A stretch of DNA of 64,000 nt from Bradyrhizobium sp. Y36. Its GTDB lineage: Bacteria > Pseudomonadota > Alphaproteobacteria > Rhizobiales > Xanthobacteraceae. Made by a program: the position numbers and the translations under genes. Below, one piece after another: positions 1 to 8,583 of the stretch. The notes beneath the pieces were generated by a model that worked only from the letters and a program-made list of their open reading frames with translations, had not been told where the DNA came from and did no database searches. Location: positions 558,001 to 622,000 of the forward strand of contig NZ_NWTI01000002.1 in assembly GCF_002531575.1 (NCBI RefSeq), written 5' to 3'. Every line of letters begins with the position of its first letter. Position 1 is the first letter of the stretch.

Positions 1-549
1 GATCCGCTTCGGCTGCGACATCGAGGTGATCCGCAGCAGCTGGATGCGGTCGTGCAGCGGCTTGAGCATGCGCTCGATGAAGGTATTGCGGCAGCCGCCG
101 ATCAAGGCCGCATAGAAATCGGTCTTGGCTTCGAGGCTGCCGACGAGATCCTGCTTGGCCGCGGCCGCCTTCAACCGCGTCAGCGCTTCCCCGATCCGGC
201 GCGCGACCTCGGGATCGTGCAGCCTGGCGCATTCGCGGCCGGCAAAACCTTCGAGCACCGCGCGTGCGGCGTAGAGCTGCCGTGCCTCCTCGAGGCTGAT
301 CGTGGACACCACGGGGCCGCGGTGCGGCACCGTGTTGACCAGCCCATCGGCCTCCAGCGCACGCAGCGCTTCGCGGATCGAGGGGCGGCTGACGCCCATC
401 ATCTCGCACAGCTCGCGCTCGACCAGGCGCTGGCCCGGCTTCAGCGTTCCGGACATGATCGCCGCACGCAGCTTCTGCGCCACCATCGCCCGGACGGTCG
501 GGACGTCCTCGATGCGGAGGGTCGACTGCAATTCGCGACGTCTTTCCAT
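1..549 (-). CDS. GntR-family regulator, FadR/FCD subfamily (partial, 3' end outside window)
   Basis: DNA-binding repressor or activator of the FCD branch of GntR regulators; the 183 visible residues begin at the ATG at 549 and run off the window edge. A winged-helix domain spans about residues 17-82, with the typical segment ELCEMMGVSRPSIREALRAL at 46-65, followed by the start of the all-helical FCD ligand-binding domain (from about 88; the FCD landmark DFYAAL starts at 144). It is the last visible gene of the minus-strand catabolic operon, 23 bp after an SDR gene, so it most likely controls that operon. A perfect FCD-type operator (TNGTNNNACNA) lies at 11044-11054 in the divergent promoter at the head of the operon. 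Family certain; ligand unknown. Confidence 0.93.
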   Translation of the reverse strand, partial: MERRRELQSTLRIEDVPTVRAMVAQKLRAAIMSGTLKPGQRLVERELCEMMGVSRPSIREALRALEADGLVNTVPHRGPVVSTISLEEARQLYAARAVLEGFAGRECARLHDPEVARRIGEALTRLKAAAAKQDLVGSLEAKTDFYAALIGGCRNTFIERMLKPLHDRIQLLRITSMSQPKRI

Positions 550-572
550 GTCCTGGTCCTGGTTGGGAAAAA

Positions 573-1313
573 TCAGTACCGGTTTACAGGCAGAATCATC
601 ATTTCGGCAATTTGTACGTGGGCGGGCTGGTCAAGGGCGAAGACGATCGACCGCGCGATATCGGCCGGATCGAGCGCCATCCTGAACTGGTCGAAATAGT
701 CTTTCTCCTTCTGCTGATCGCCGCGGTAGCGGGTCAGGATGATGTTGGTCCGGGTCAGGCCGGGCTGCAGCTCGGTGACCCGGATCGCGGTGTCCGCCAG
801 CTCGCCCCGCAGGGTCTCGGTGAACATGTGCACGCCCGCCTTGCTGGTGCTGTAGGCCGCCATGTCGGGCACGATCCGCACCGCGTTGATGGAGCTGATG
901 TTGACGACATGGCCGGCATTGCGCTGGACCATGCCGGGCAGGATCGCCCGCGTGACGCGCATCAGGCCGATCAGATTGGTCTGGATGATGTTGGACCAGT
1001 CGTCCGCGGCGCCGATGTCGAACCGCGTCCGCCCGCCGATGTCGTGACCGGCATTGTTGATGAGGATGTCGACCGGCTTGAAATGACCGGGAATGGCATC
1101 GGGGAGGCGATCGACGGCCTTGGCGTCGCTGACGTCGAGCTGGACCGGAAACACCGCATCGCCCGCTGTGGCCGCCAGCTCTTCAAGCGCCTTGGCGTCG
1201 CGGTCGACCAGCACGACGCGGCGGCCGCTGTCCAGCAACGCCCTGGTGATGGCGCGCCCCATGCCGCCGGCAGCACCGGTCAGCACGGCGGTCTGGCCTG
1301 ATCGTTCAGTCAT
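573..1313 (-). CDS. Short-chain dehydrogenase/reductase (SDR)
   Basis: NAD(P)-dependent oxidoreductase of 246 residues, classical SDR length. The cofactor motif TGAAGGMG is at 12-19, NNAG at 86-89, and the catalytic residues are S140/S141, Y154 and K158 (YSTSK). An Asp (D37) ends the second beta strand, which usually favours NAD(H). It lies 24 bp downstream of a second SDR and 23 bp upstream of the GntR regulator, inside the long minus-strand operon. It probably oxidises or reduces an intermediate of the imported substrate; the actual substrate cannot be read from the sequence. Confidence 0.92.
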   Translation of the reverse strand: MTERSGQTAVLTGAAGGMGRAITRALLDSGRRVVLVDRDAKALEELAATAGDAVFPVQLDVSDAKAVDRLPDAIPGHFKPVDILINNAGHDIGGRTRFDIGAADDWSNIIQTNLIGLMRVTRAILPGMVQRNAGHVVNISSINAVRIVPDMAAYSTSKAGVHMFTETLRGELADTAIRVTELQPGLTRTNIILTRYRGDQQKEKDYFDQFRMALDPADIARSIVFALDQPAHVQIAEMMILPVNRY

Positions 1314-1337
1314 CGCAACACTCCCATTTCCAAGTGC

Positions 1338-2108
1338 TCATGCCACCGACCAGCCTCCGTCGATCGGCAGGCTGGCGCCGGTGATGTCGTTTGCGGCCGG
1401 ACCGCAGAGGAAGACGACCATGGCCGCGACGGCCTCCAGCTTGATGAAGCGCTGCGTCGGCTGGCGCGCGCCGAGATAGTCGGCCGTCTCGTCCTCGACG
1501 GGACGGCCGCTGGTCTCCGCCAACGTCGCGATCTTGTTCAGGATCGCGGGCGTCGGCAGCGTGCCGGGGCAGAGCGTGTTGCAGGTGATGCCGCTGCGCG
1601 CCGTCTCGATGGCGACGGCGCGGGTCAGGCCCAGAATCGCCGTCTTGGTGGTGACGTAGTCGATGCGGTTCTCGACCGCACGGCTCGAATAGATCGAGCC
1701 CAGGTTGACGATCCGGCCCCAGCCGCGCCGCTTCATCGCCGGCAGCGCCAGGCGGATGAGGTGGAACGGCGCCGACACATTGACGGCGAGCGCCTCGTCC
1801 CAGCGATCGGGCGGAAACTGCTCGATCGCGGAGAAATGCCTGACGACCGCGTTGTTGACGAGAATGTCGATGGCGCCGCAGCGGTCGAGCAGGTCCGCCA
1901 TCATGGCCGCGATCGACTCGCGCCGGGACAGATCGGCGCCGGCCGCGACGACCTCGACGCCGAAGCGGGCACTGAGATCATCAGCGGCCTGCTGCGGCGC
2001 GACGAGATCGTGAAGGACAATGTTGGCGCCGGCACCGGCGAGGCCTTCCGCGATGCCGAAGCCCAGGCCCGCGGTTGCGCCGGTCACGAGTGCCCATTTG
2101 CCCTTCAT
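1338..2108 (-). CDS. SDR oxidoreductase, 3-hydroxybutyrate-dehydrogenase-like
   Basis: Classical SDR of 256 residues taken from the ATG at 2108; the open frame continues upstream but that part is Arg/Ser-rich non-coding sequence overlapping the preceding gene. Motifs: TGATAGLG at 9-16, S138, Y151 and K155 (YVTTK), and a C-terminal GASLPIDGGW typical of the 3-hydroxybutyrate dehydrogenase and 3-oxoacyl reductase branch. The usual NNAG is NNAV (85-88), an uncommon change at the adenine-pocket motif. It sits 16 bp after the carboxymuconolactone-decarboxylase-like gene in the same operon. Specificity unknown. Confidence 0.9.
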   Translation of the reverse strand: MKGKWALVTGATAGLGFGIAEGLAGAGANIVLHDLVAPQQAADDLSARFGVEVVAAGADLSRRESIAAMMADLLDRCGAIDILVNNAVVRHFSAIEQFPPDRWDEALAVNVSAPFHLIRLALPAMKRRGWGRIVNLGSIYSSRAVENRIDYVTTKTAILGLTRAVAIETARSGITCNTLCPGTLPTPAILNKIATLAETSGRPVEDETADYLGARQPTQRFIKLEAVAAMVVFLCGPAANDITGASLPIDGGWSVA

Positions 2109-2124
2109 CACAGCCACGCTCCCG

Positions 2125-2505
2125 CTACGTCTTGTCGAGCTCGGCGAAGACTTCCTTCGCGTTGCGGAACGCATCGACACCGGCCGGCACGCCGCAATAG
2201 ATCGCGACCTGCATGAAGACCTCGCGGATTTCCTCGCGTGTCGCGCCATTGGCGAGGGCGCCGCGGACGTGCGTCTTCAGCTCGTGCGGACGGTTGAGCG
2301 CGCAGAGCATCGCCAGATTGAGGAAGCTGCGGGTCTTTCGTGTCAGGCCTTCGCGGCCCCAGACGTAGCCCCAGCAATATTCCGTGGTCAGGTCCTGCAT
2401 CGGGCGGTTGAACTCGTCCGCGGATGCGATCGCCTTGTCAACGAATTCGTTGCCGAGCACGCTCTTGCGGATTTCGAGGCCGCGGTCGTAAGTCGCCTTG
2501 TCCAT
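2125..2505 (-). CDS. Carboxymuconolactone decarboxylase (CMD) family protein, copy 1
   Basis: 126-residue all-helical protein of the CMD/PcaC family (4-carboxymuconolactone decarboxylase cleaves CO2 from an aromatic-derived lactone in the beta-ketoadipate route). The core RKTRSFLNLAMLCALNRPHE and the C-terminal IYCGVPAGVDAFRNAKE segment match PcaC-type proteins, which have the same length. Start is the ATG at 2505, preceded by GGAGACCACA. A close paralogue lies at 12540-12929 in the opposite arm of the locus. No other beta-ketoadipate genes are in view, so the substrate may be a different lactone or keto acid. Confidence 0.88.
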   Translation of the reverse strand: MDKATYDRGLEIRKSVLGNEFVDKAIASADEFNRPMQDLTTEYCWGYVWGREGLTRKTRSFLNLAMLCALNRPHELKTHVRGALANGATREEIREVFMQVAIYCGVPAGVDAFRNAKEVFAELDKT

Positions 2506-2535
2506 TGTGGTCTCCGTTTCCTGTTCGGGCGCTAT

Positions 2536-2571
2536 CAGCTCCTGGGTCAGCTCCTGGGTCAGCTCTTGGGC
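2536..2571. repeat. Three tandem 12-bp repeats spanning a stop codon
   Basis: Units CAGCTCCTGGGT (2536-2547), CAGCTCCTGGGT (2548-2559) and CAGCTCTTGGGC (2560-2571). Read on the minus strand each unit ends in CAGGAGCTG or a near copy. The stop codon of the upstream binding-protein gene (TGA, 2559-2561) sits at the boundary of units 2 and 3, so duplication occurred exactly at the end of that gene and added Shine-Dalgarno-like AGGAG copies ahead of the CMD gene. Confidence 0.9.
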
Positions 2572-3797
2572 CAGAACGGCTTTGCCAGCGCGAGCTCGGG
2601 CGGGAACACCGTCACCGGCACGCCGGCCTGCCATTGCACGATGGTCATGCCGGCGCCGACACGGCGGCCCTTCTCGTCGAACTTGATTTCGCCCAGCGGG
2701 TAATATTTCGAAGGACCGCCATCCATGGTGCGCAACGCTTCGCCGACGGCGACGCGATCGGCCTTGCCGGCCTTCTCCAGCGCGTCCTTGATCACCCACA
2801 TGTCGCCATAGGTGGAGATCGCGTTCTGCGTCATCCACGGCTCCTTGTAGCGGGTCTTCAATTCGGCGATCAGTGCCTCATGGCCCTTGGCGCCCCAGCT
2901 TGCGACGCAGGTCAACACGCCCTGGAGCAGCTCGGGGCTGACGGTCTGCAGCATGTCCGGCTCGGCGATCGCGATGCCGAACGAGATCGTCGGAATCTTG
3001 CCCTGGCCGAGGCCGAACTCGTTCATCTTTTCCAGCAGCAGCTTGGCGTCCGAGATCACGGTCGGCAGGAAGAACAGCAGGTCGGGCTTGGCCGAGCGGA
3101 TTTTCTGCACCAGCGACGTCGCGTCGGCGAGCGGCGGCGTGAAGGTCTCGTCCACGATCAGCTGCAGCTGGTTCTCGGCCAGCAGGCCCTCCCGCATCGC
3201 CTTGGCGGAGGCGATCGAGGCGCCGGTGTTGTCGGTCAGGATCGCGACCGTCTTCGGCCGCTTGCCGGAGGCCGTCTCCGCCAGCTTGATGAGCTGGGGC
3301 AACGCCTGCTTCGCCTGCGAGCCCGCGGTGGCCGCGGTCTGGAACACATACTTGAACCCGCGCTCGGTGATCAGGTCGGAATAGGAGAGGGTGAGCATGG
3401 GCAGGTTGGCGCGCTCGGTCACCTCGGTCACGGCGAGCGTGAACGAGGACAGATAGGCGCCGCTGGCCGCGACCAGATCGGTCTCCTGCGCCACCATCCG
3501 CTGCGCGGCGTTCTTGGCCTTCTCGGTGGTGTCGCCGGAGTCGAGCACCACGAGCTTCAGCTTGGCGCCGCCGAGCGCCTTGACGCCGCCTTGCGCGTTG
3601 ATGTGGTCGATCGCCATCTCGGCACCTTCGCGCATCACCGTTCCCGGACGGGCATAGAGGCCGGAGATCGGCACCAGCAGGCCGACCTTCACCTCCGATG
3701 GCTGCTGCGCCCAGGCCGCGCGGGATGCGATCAGCGTGCCGGATGCGCCGGCCAGCAGGGTTCGCCGCGATATCGTGATCTTGCTTTTTGCAGTCAT
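2559..3797 (-). CDS. Branched-chain-type ABC transporter substrate-binding protein 1
   Basis: Periplasmic ligand receptor of the HAAT/LivK family (412 residues, Peripla_BP_6 fold), feeding the Liv permease encoded upstream in the operon. The N terminus has a twin-arginine signal (SRRTLL at about 10-15, then a hydrophobic stretch ending AWAQ), so export by Tat is likely. The mature part starts EVKVGLLVPISGLYARPG, typical of the family. It lies 33 bp downstream of a second binding protein that is similar along its whole length (shared blocks such as ASGKRPKTVAIL/ML and EPDMLQ), an evident tandem duplication. Ligand unknown; the genomic context argues against plain leucine uptake. Confidence 0.93.
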   Translation of the reverse strand: MTAKSKITISRRTLLAGASGTLIASRAAWAQQPSEVKVGLLVPISGLYARPGTVMREGAEMAIDHINAQGGVKALGGAKLKLVVLDSGDTTEKAKNAAQRMVAQETDLVAASGAYLSSFTLAVTEVTERANLPMLTLSYSDLITERGFKYVFQTAATAGSQAKQALPQLIKLAETASGKRPKTVAILTDNTGASIASAKAMREGLLAENQLQLIVDETFTPPLADATSLVQKIRSAKPDLLFFLPTVISDAKLLLEKMNEFGLGQGKIPTISFGIAIAEPDMLQTVSPELLQGVLTCVASWGAKGHEALIAELKTRYKEPWMTQNAISTYGDMWVIKDALEKAGKADRVAVGEALRTMDGGPSKYYPLGEIKFDEKGRRVGAGMTIVQWQAGVPVTVFPPELALAKPFWPKS

Positions 3798-3830
3798 GAC
3801 AATCCTCCTCCCTGAAAATCGCGCGATGCT

Positions 3831-5066
3831 TTAGGATTTCTTCGGCCAGAACGGCTGCGCCTGCGCGAGCTCGGGCGGGTAAACGGTGACAGGCACGCCC
3901 GATTGCCATTGCACGATGACGACGCCGGCGCCGACGCGGCGGCCCTTCTCGTCGAACTTGAGCTGGCCGCCCGGATAGTATTTCGACGGGCCGGCATCCA
4001 TGGTGCGGAAGGCCTGCGCGACCGCGTTGCGGTCGGCCTTGCCGGCCTTCTCCAACGCTTCCTTCATCAGCCACATGTCGCCATAGGTCGAGATGACGTT
4101 CTGCGTCATCCAGGGCTCCTTGTATTTGGCCTTGAGCTCGGCGATCAGCGCCTCGTGGCCTTTCGAGCCCCAATTGGCGACGATGGTCATGATGCCTTGC
4201 ACCGTCTCCGGGCTCACGCTCTGCAGCATGTCGGGCTCGGCGATGGTGATGCTGAAGGACACGGTCGGGATCTTGCCCTGGCCGAGGCCGAACTCGCTGA
4301 TCTTCTCCAGGCCGAGCTTGGCGTCCGACACCGCATTCGGCATGAACAGCAACAGGTCGGGCTTGGCCGAGCGAACCTTCTGGATCAGCGGCGTCGCATC
4401 CGACAGCGGCGGGGTCCAGACTTCCTCGACCACGAGCTGGAGGCCTTCCTGCGCGAACAGCTTGTCCTTCAGCGCCTTGGCCGTCGCGACCGAGGTCGCG
4501 GTGTTGTCCATCAGCATCGCCACGGTCTTCGGCCTCTTGCCCGAGGCGTTCTCGGCGAGCTTCATCAGCGTCGGCAGGCCGAGCTCGGACTGTCGGCTCG
4601 CGGTCGCGGCGGTCTGGAAGATGTATTTGAAGCCGCGATCGGTCAAAAGGTCCGAATAGGACAGCGTCAGCACCGGCAGTTCGGCGCGCTCGGTCACCTC
4701 GGTGACCGCGAGCGTGAAGGAAGAAAGGTAGGCGCCGGTGGCGGCGACGAGATCGGGCTCCTGCGCCACCATGCGCTGCGCGGCGTTCTTGGCCTTCTCG
4801 GTGGTGTCGCCGCAGTCGATCACGACGAGCTTCAGCTTGGCGCCGCCGAGCGCCTTGATGCCGCCTTGCGCGTTGATGTGCTCGATGCCCATCTCGGCGC
4901 CCATCTTCATCACCTGGCCGGGGCGGGTGTAGATGCCCGACAGCGGCACGATCAGCCCGACCTTCACCTCGGCCGGTGTCTGCGCACGGGCCACGCCGGC
5001 AAGGCCGACGGCGGCAGCGCCTGACAGCACGGTGCGACGACTCAGTCCTTTTGAAGTCTCGTTCAT
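3831..5066 (-). CDS. Branched-chain-type ABC transporter substrate-binding protein 2
   Basis: 411-residue paralogue of the next gene, same Peripla_BP_6 fold, with its own Tat-like leader (LSRRTVLSGAAAVGLAG, cleavage after ARA). The two copies align without large gaps; differences cluster in ligand-domain segments such as IVDETFTPPLAD versus VVEEVWTPPLSD, so they may bind related but not identical compounds. It lies 33 bp after livF. A start further upstream is excluded by the livF stop region. Confidence 0.93.
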   Translation of the reverse strand: MNETSKGLSRRTVLSGAAAVGLAGVARAQTPAEVKVGLIVPLSGIYTRPGQVMKMGAEMGIEHINAQGGIKALGGAKLKLVVIDCGDTTEKAKNAAQRMVAQEPDLVAATGAYLSSFTLAVTEVTERAELPVLTLSYSDLLTDRGFKYIFQTAATASRQSELGLPTLMKLAENASGKRPKTVAMLMDNTATSVATAKALKDKLFAQEGLQLVVEEVWTPPLSDATPLIQKVRSAKPDLLLFMPNAVSDAKLGLEKISEFGLGQGKIPTVSFSITIAEPDMLQSVSPETVQGIMTIVANWGSKGHEALIAELKAKYKEPWMTQNVISTYGDMWLMKEALEKAGKADRNAVAQAFRTMDAGPSKYYPGGQLKFDEKGRRVGAGVVIVQWQSGVPVTVYPPELAQAQPFWPKKS

Positions 5067-5099
5067 CTTGTTTCTCCCTGATCTCTGTTTTTATGTTCG

Positions 5100-5807
5100 T
5101 CACATGCCGAGATAGGCTTTCCGCACGCGATCGTCGGCGCGCAGCGTGGCGTTGTTGCCTTGGAGCACGACATGGCCGGCTTCGAGGACGTAGCCGTGAT
5201 CGGCCGATTCCAGCGCTTCTGCGACGCGCTGCTCGACCAGCAGCATGGTCAGCCCGGACTGGCGCCGGATCTCGATCAGCCGCTCGAAGATGAAGTCCGC
5301 GGTCGAGGGCGCCAGCCCCATCGAGGGCTCGTCCAGCATCAGGAGCTTCGGCGAGGAGGCGAGGCCGCGGCCGATCGCCAGCATCTGCTGTTGGCCGCCG
5401 GACATCGTGCCCGCGAATTGATCGCGGCGCTCCTTCAGCACCGGCAGCCATTCGAAGATCCGCTCGATGTTGCTCTGCCAGTCGCGCCGGCCGCTCTCGG
5501 TCATCGCGCCCATTTCCAGGTTCTCCATCACGGTCAGCGACGGGAAGACCTGGCGTCCCTCCGGGACGTGGGCGATGCCGAGATGGGCGCGCTGCGGTGG
5601 CGGCACCGCGAGCAAATCGACGCCGTCGAAAATGATCGTGCCGCCGCTCGGCTTGACGATGCCGGAGATCGTCTTGAACAGCGTGGTCTTGCCGGCCCCG
5701 TTCGGGCCGACGATGGCGACGAACTGGCCGGCGCCGACCTCGATCGAGACGTCGTTCAAAACGGGTTTTGCGGAGTAGCCCGCGCTCAATCCCTCAATTC
5801 GCAGCAT
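5100..5807 (-). CDS. livF: ABC transporter ATP-binding protein, LivF type
   Basis: ATPase subunit of 235 residues for a branched-chain amino-acid-type (HAAT) importer, cytoplasmic face. Start chosen at the ATG at 5807 (MLRIEGLSAGY); this overlaps the end of the upstream LivM-LivG gene by 14 bp, typical of translational coupling. Walker A GPNGAGKTT at about 34-42, ABC signature MSGGQQQ near 134-140, Walker B LLMLDEP, and the H-loop in LVEQRV (a Gln-Arg context usual for LivF). All motifs are intact. Confidence 0.94.
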   Translation of the reverse strand: MLRIEGLSAGYSAKPVLNDVSIEVGAGQFVAIVGPNGAGKTTLFKTISGIVKPSGGTIIFDGVDLLAVPPPQRAHLGIAHVPEGRQVFPSLTVMENLEMGAMTESGRRDWQSNIERIFEWLPVLKERRDQFAGTMSGGQQQMLAIGRGLASSPKLLMLDEPSMGLAPSTADFIFERLIEIRRQSGLTMLLVEQRVAEALESADHGYVLEAGHVVLQGNNATLRADDRVRKAYLGM

Positions 5808-7566
5808 GGCCCGCCCACTTCTTGCCGAGATAGGCCTCGACGACACGGCTGTCGCGCGTCACCACCTCCGGCAGCCCTTCGGTAATGACGGCGCCGTGGT
5901 CGAGCACGAGGAAGCGATCGACGAGGCGCACCATCGCCTGCATGGTGTGCTCGATGATGGCGATGGTCATGCCGTCGCGCGCGAGCTGCTGGATCACGGC
6001 GACGACCTCGTCGGCCTCGCCGTGGCCAAGACCCGCGAGCGTCTCGTCGAGCAGCAGGATGCGCGGCTGGCCGGCGATCGCGCGGGCCAGCTCCATCAGC
6101 CGCAGCTCCTTGGTCGAGAGCTCACCGGCGACACGATCGGCGACCGCGGAGAGCCCGACGCGGGCAACCGCGTCGGCCGCGAACTTGCGCGCCTGGTCGT
6201 CGGTGCGGGCGCGGACATAGGCGCCGACGACGACGTTGTCGAGGATCGACATGCGAAGGAACGGCCGCATCACCTGGAAGGTGCGGCCGACGCCGGCCTC
6301 GCAGATCACATGCGGCCGCTGGCCCGACATGTCGCGGCCGTCGATCAGCACCTCGCCCTGGCTCGGCTTCAGGAAGCCGTTGAGCAGGTTGAACAGCGTG
6401 GTCTTGCCGGCACCGTTGGGCCCGATGATGCCGAGGATCTCGTTCTTGTGCAGCTTGAAGCTGACGTCCTGCACGGCCTTGAGGCCGCCGAACGAACGCG
6501 AGAGGTTCTTCACCTCGAGCATCACGTCGCCCTTGGCGGCGCGCTGCCGCGCCACGGGCTTCAGCGCCGTGATGTTGGCGGCAGCTGCTTCCGGCGTGAC
6601 GTCGACCGTCGGCTTGGGCGCGCTGCGCTTGCGCAGGAGATCGCGCAGCTTCCAGAATAATCCTTCCGGCGCCATCAGGATGACGCAGACGATGGCAATG
6701 CCGAAGATCACGCCCTGAATGCCGGGGATGCGCGCGCCGGCTTCGGCGTGCAGGATCTCGGCAAGGGGGATCAGGATCACCGAGCCGATCACCGGCCCCC
6801 ACACCGTGCCGACGCCGCCGAACATCGCGACCGTCAACGCCTGTGCCGACACCAGCATGCCGAACACCGATTGCGGCGTCACGACCAGCAGCACCTGCGC
6901 GTAGAACCCGCCGATGGCGGCCGCGATCGCTCCGCTCAAGGTGATCGCGCGCAGCTTCCAGGCCAGCGTGTTGATTCCGGCAGCCTCGGCGGCGGCCTCG
7001 TTCTGCTTGATCGCGAGCAGCGCCATGCCGAAACGGGATCGCTCGATCACCTGCGTCAGCACGATGGTGGCGAGCATGATGGCGAGCCCCAACAGGGTGT
7101 AGAAGCGGGGATCGGCGAACTGCATATAGGCGACCGGCGCGTCGCGCTTGATCGGAAGCGTCACCTCCTGGAAGCCGAGCCACTCGAACACGTAGAGGAT
7201 GGCGAGCGGGTAGGCGAGCATCGCCAGCGCGAAGTAATGGCCCTGCAAACGGAAGGTCGGAAAGCCGATCAGGAGCCCGGCGACGCCGCCGAGCATGGCC
7301 GCGACCGGGATCAGCAGCCAGGGCGAGATGTCGAAATAGATCTGGCCGAGCGCGGTCGCATAGGCGCCGATGCCGAAGAAGGCGGCGTGGCCGAACGAGA
7401 TCAGCCCGGTGTAGCCGCTGAGCAAATTCCACGACAGCCCGAACACCGCCCACACCGGCACCAGCGTCAGGATGAGCTGGTAGTAGGAGTTGGTGACGCC
7501 GAGCGATACGAGCGCGTAGGCGAGCGTGAAGAGCAGGGGAGGCAGCAGGGATCGCATCCGGAGCAT
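5794..7566 (-). CDS. LivM-LivG fusion: ABC permease joined to ATP-binding domain
   Basis: 590 residues from the ATG at 7566. Residues about 1-315 are a LivM permease with eight to ten hydrophobic segments (motif SGYTGLISFGHAAFFGIGAY); a Pro/Ala-rich linker follows; from 349 (MLEVKNLSRS) comes a complete LivG ATPase. Walker A GPNGAGKTT is at about 382-390 and the H-loop His (IIEHTM) is present. The ABC signature reads LSTKE instead of the usual LSxGQ and Walker B reads LLLDET instead of DEP, so this half may be a weaker ATPase site paired with the canonical LivF. It starts 2 bp after the livH stop. Such permease-ATPase fusions occur in rhizobial HAAT systems. Confidence 0.92.
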   Translation of the reverse strand: MLRMRSLLPPLLFTLAYALVSLGVTNSYYQLILTLVPVWAVFGLSWNLLSGYTGLISFGHAAFFGIGAYATALGQIYFDISPWLLIPVAAMLGGVAGLLIGFPTFRLQGHYFALAMLAYPLAILYVFEWLGFQEVTLPIKRDAPVAYMQFADPRFYTLLGLAIMLATIVLTQVIERSRFGMALLAIKQNEAAAEAAGINTLAWKLRAITLSGAIAAAIGGFYAQVLLVVTPQSVFGMLVSAQALTVAMFGGVGTVWGPVIGSVILIPLAEILHAEAGARIPGIQGVIFGIAIVCVILMAPEGLFWKLRDLLRKRSAPKPTVDVTPEAAAANITALKPVARQRAAKGDVMLEVKNLSRSFGGLKAVQDVSFKLHKNEILGIIGPNGAGKTTLFNLLNGFLKPSQGEVLIDGRDMSGQRPHVICEAGVGRTFQVMRPFLRMSILDNVVVGAYVRARTDDQARKFAADAVARVGLSAVADRVAGELSTKELRLMELARAIAGQPRILLLDETLAGLGHGEADEVVAVIQQLARDGMTIAIIEHTMQAMVRLVDRFLVLDHGAVITEGLPEVVTRDSRVVEAYLGKKWAGHAAN

Positions 7567-7568
7567 GG

Positions 7569-8504
7569 TCACGTCCTCTCGACCATGCGTCCGAAGAAGC
7601 CTTGCGGACGGAAGAAGATGATGAGGAGGAAGACGGCGAAGATCGCCGCGTTCTGCAGCTGCGTCGGCAGGATCAGCGTCGACATCTGCTGCACGAGGCC
7701 GATCGTCATGCCGCCCCAGAACGCGCCGATGATGCTGCCCATGCCGCCGAGCACGACGCCGGCATACATCACGATGACGTATTCGAGGCCGACGAAGGGA
7801 TGGAACGGGTAGTTGGTGGCGAGCAGGCCGCCGGCAATGGCAGTGATGCCGCAGCCGAGCGCGAAGGCGGTGCGGTGCGCGCGGTCGACGTCGATGCCCA
7901 TATAGGTCGCGGCGGTCGGATTGTCCGCGGCGGCGCGGAGCGACTTGCCGATCCGAGTCCGCGTGATCAAGAGCGAGAGCAGGATCATGAGCGCCAGCGA
8001 CACGATCATATCGATGCTGCGCGCCTTGTTGAGGAAGATGCTCATGTCGAAGAAGGGGCCGAGCTCCCAGGCCGAGCTCGACAGCGGCGTGCGGATCGAG
8101 GCCAGCACCGAGCCGAACACGATGAGGCCGCCGTTCTGCAGGATCAGCGCGATGCCGAGCGTGAGGATGAGCTGGGCGTAATGGCCTTCGCCCTCGAGCG
8201 AAGCGGTGCGCGTCCCTGAGACGTGCGAGATCAGCGTCCGATGCACGAAATAGCCGAACAGGGCGAGCACGGGGCCGGCCAGGAGGATGGCGACGAACGG
8301 CCCGACCGTGTTGCCGAACACCGTCTGAACGCCGGCGGCCGTGAAGAGATAGAAGGCGGTGTACATGCCGAGCATCATGAAATCGCCATGGGCGAAGTTG
8401 ATGACGCGCATGACGCCGAAGATCAGGCCGAGCCCGACGCACATCAGGCCGTAAACGGCGCCGATCAGAAGGCCCGCGGCGAGCGCTTGAAAGAATCCCT
8501 CCAT
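7569..8504 (-). CDS. livH: Branched-chain-type ABC transporter permease, LivH type
   Basis: Inner-membrane permease of 311 residues. Start set at ATG 8504 (MEGFFQALAAGLLIGAVYGL); residues that could be read upstream are not protein-like. The family motif GLGLIFGVMRVINFAHGDFM is near residues 23-42, followed by about eight membrane segments, and the EAA-like loop ADNPTAATYMGID. It pairs with the LivM half of the following fusion gene. The 79-bp gap to the upstream MmgE/PrpD gene is the largest in this operon and could hold an internal promoter, though none is evident. Confidence 0.93.
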   Translation of the reverse strand: MEGFFQALAAGLLIGAVYGLMCVGLGLIFGVMRVINFAHGDFMMLGMYTAFYLFTAAGVQTVFGNTVGPFVAILLAGPVLALFGYFVHRTLISHVSGTRTASLEGEGHYAQLILTLGIALILQNGGLIVFGSVLASIRTPLSSSAWELGPFFDMSIFLNKARSIDMIVSLALMILLSLLITRTRIGKSLRAAADNPTAATYMGIDVDRAHRTAFALGCGITAIAGGLLATNYPFHPFVGLEYVIVMYAGVVLGGMGSIIGAFWGGMTIGLVQQMSTLILPTQLQNAAIFAVFLLIIFFRPQGFFGRMVERT

Positions 8505-8583
8505 CAGCCCTGTCTCCGCGCAGCCGGCGATTCTAGGCTGGTCTCCGAGCCAAACATGTCTCCCCCGTACTCTCCGGCATTTC

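Noticed and set aside
2878..5451. 857-codon minus-strand open frame over the two binding-protein genes
   Set aside because: Arg/Asp-rich, without family likeness; it is a shadow of the duplicated binding-protein genes, whose GC-rich codons keep other frames open.
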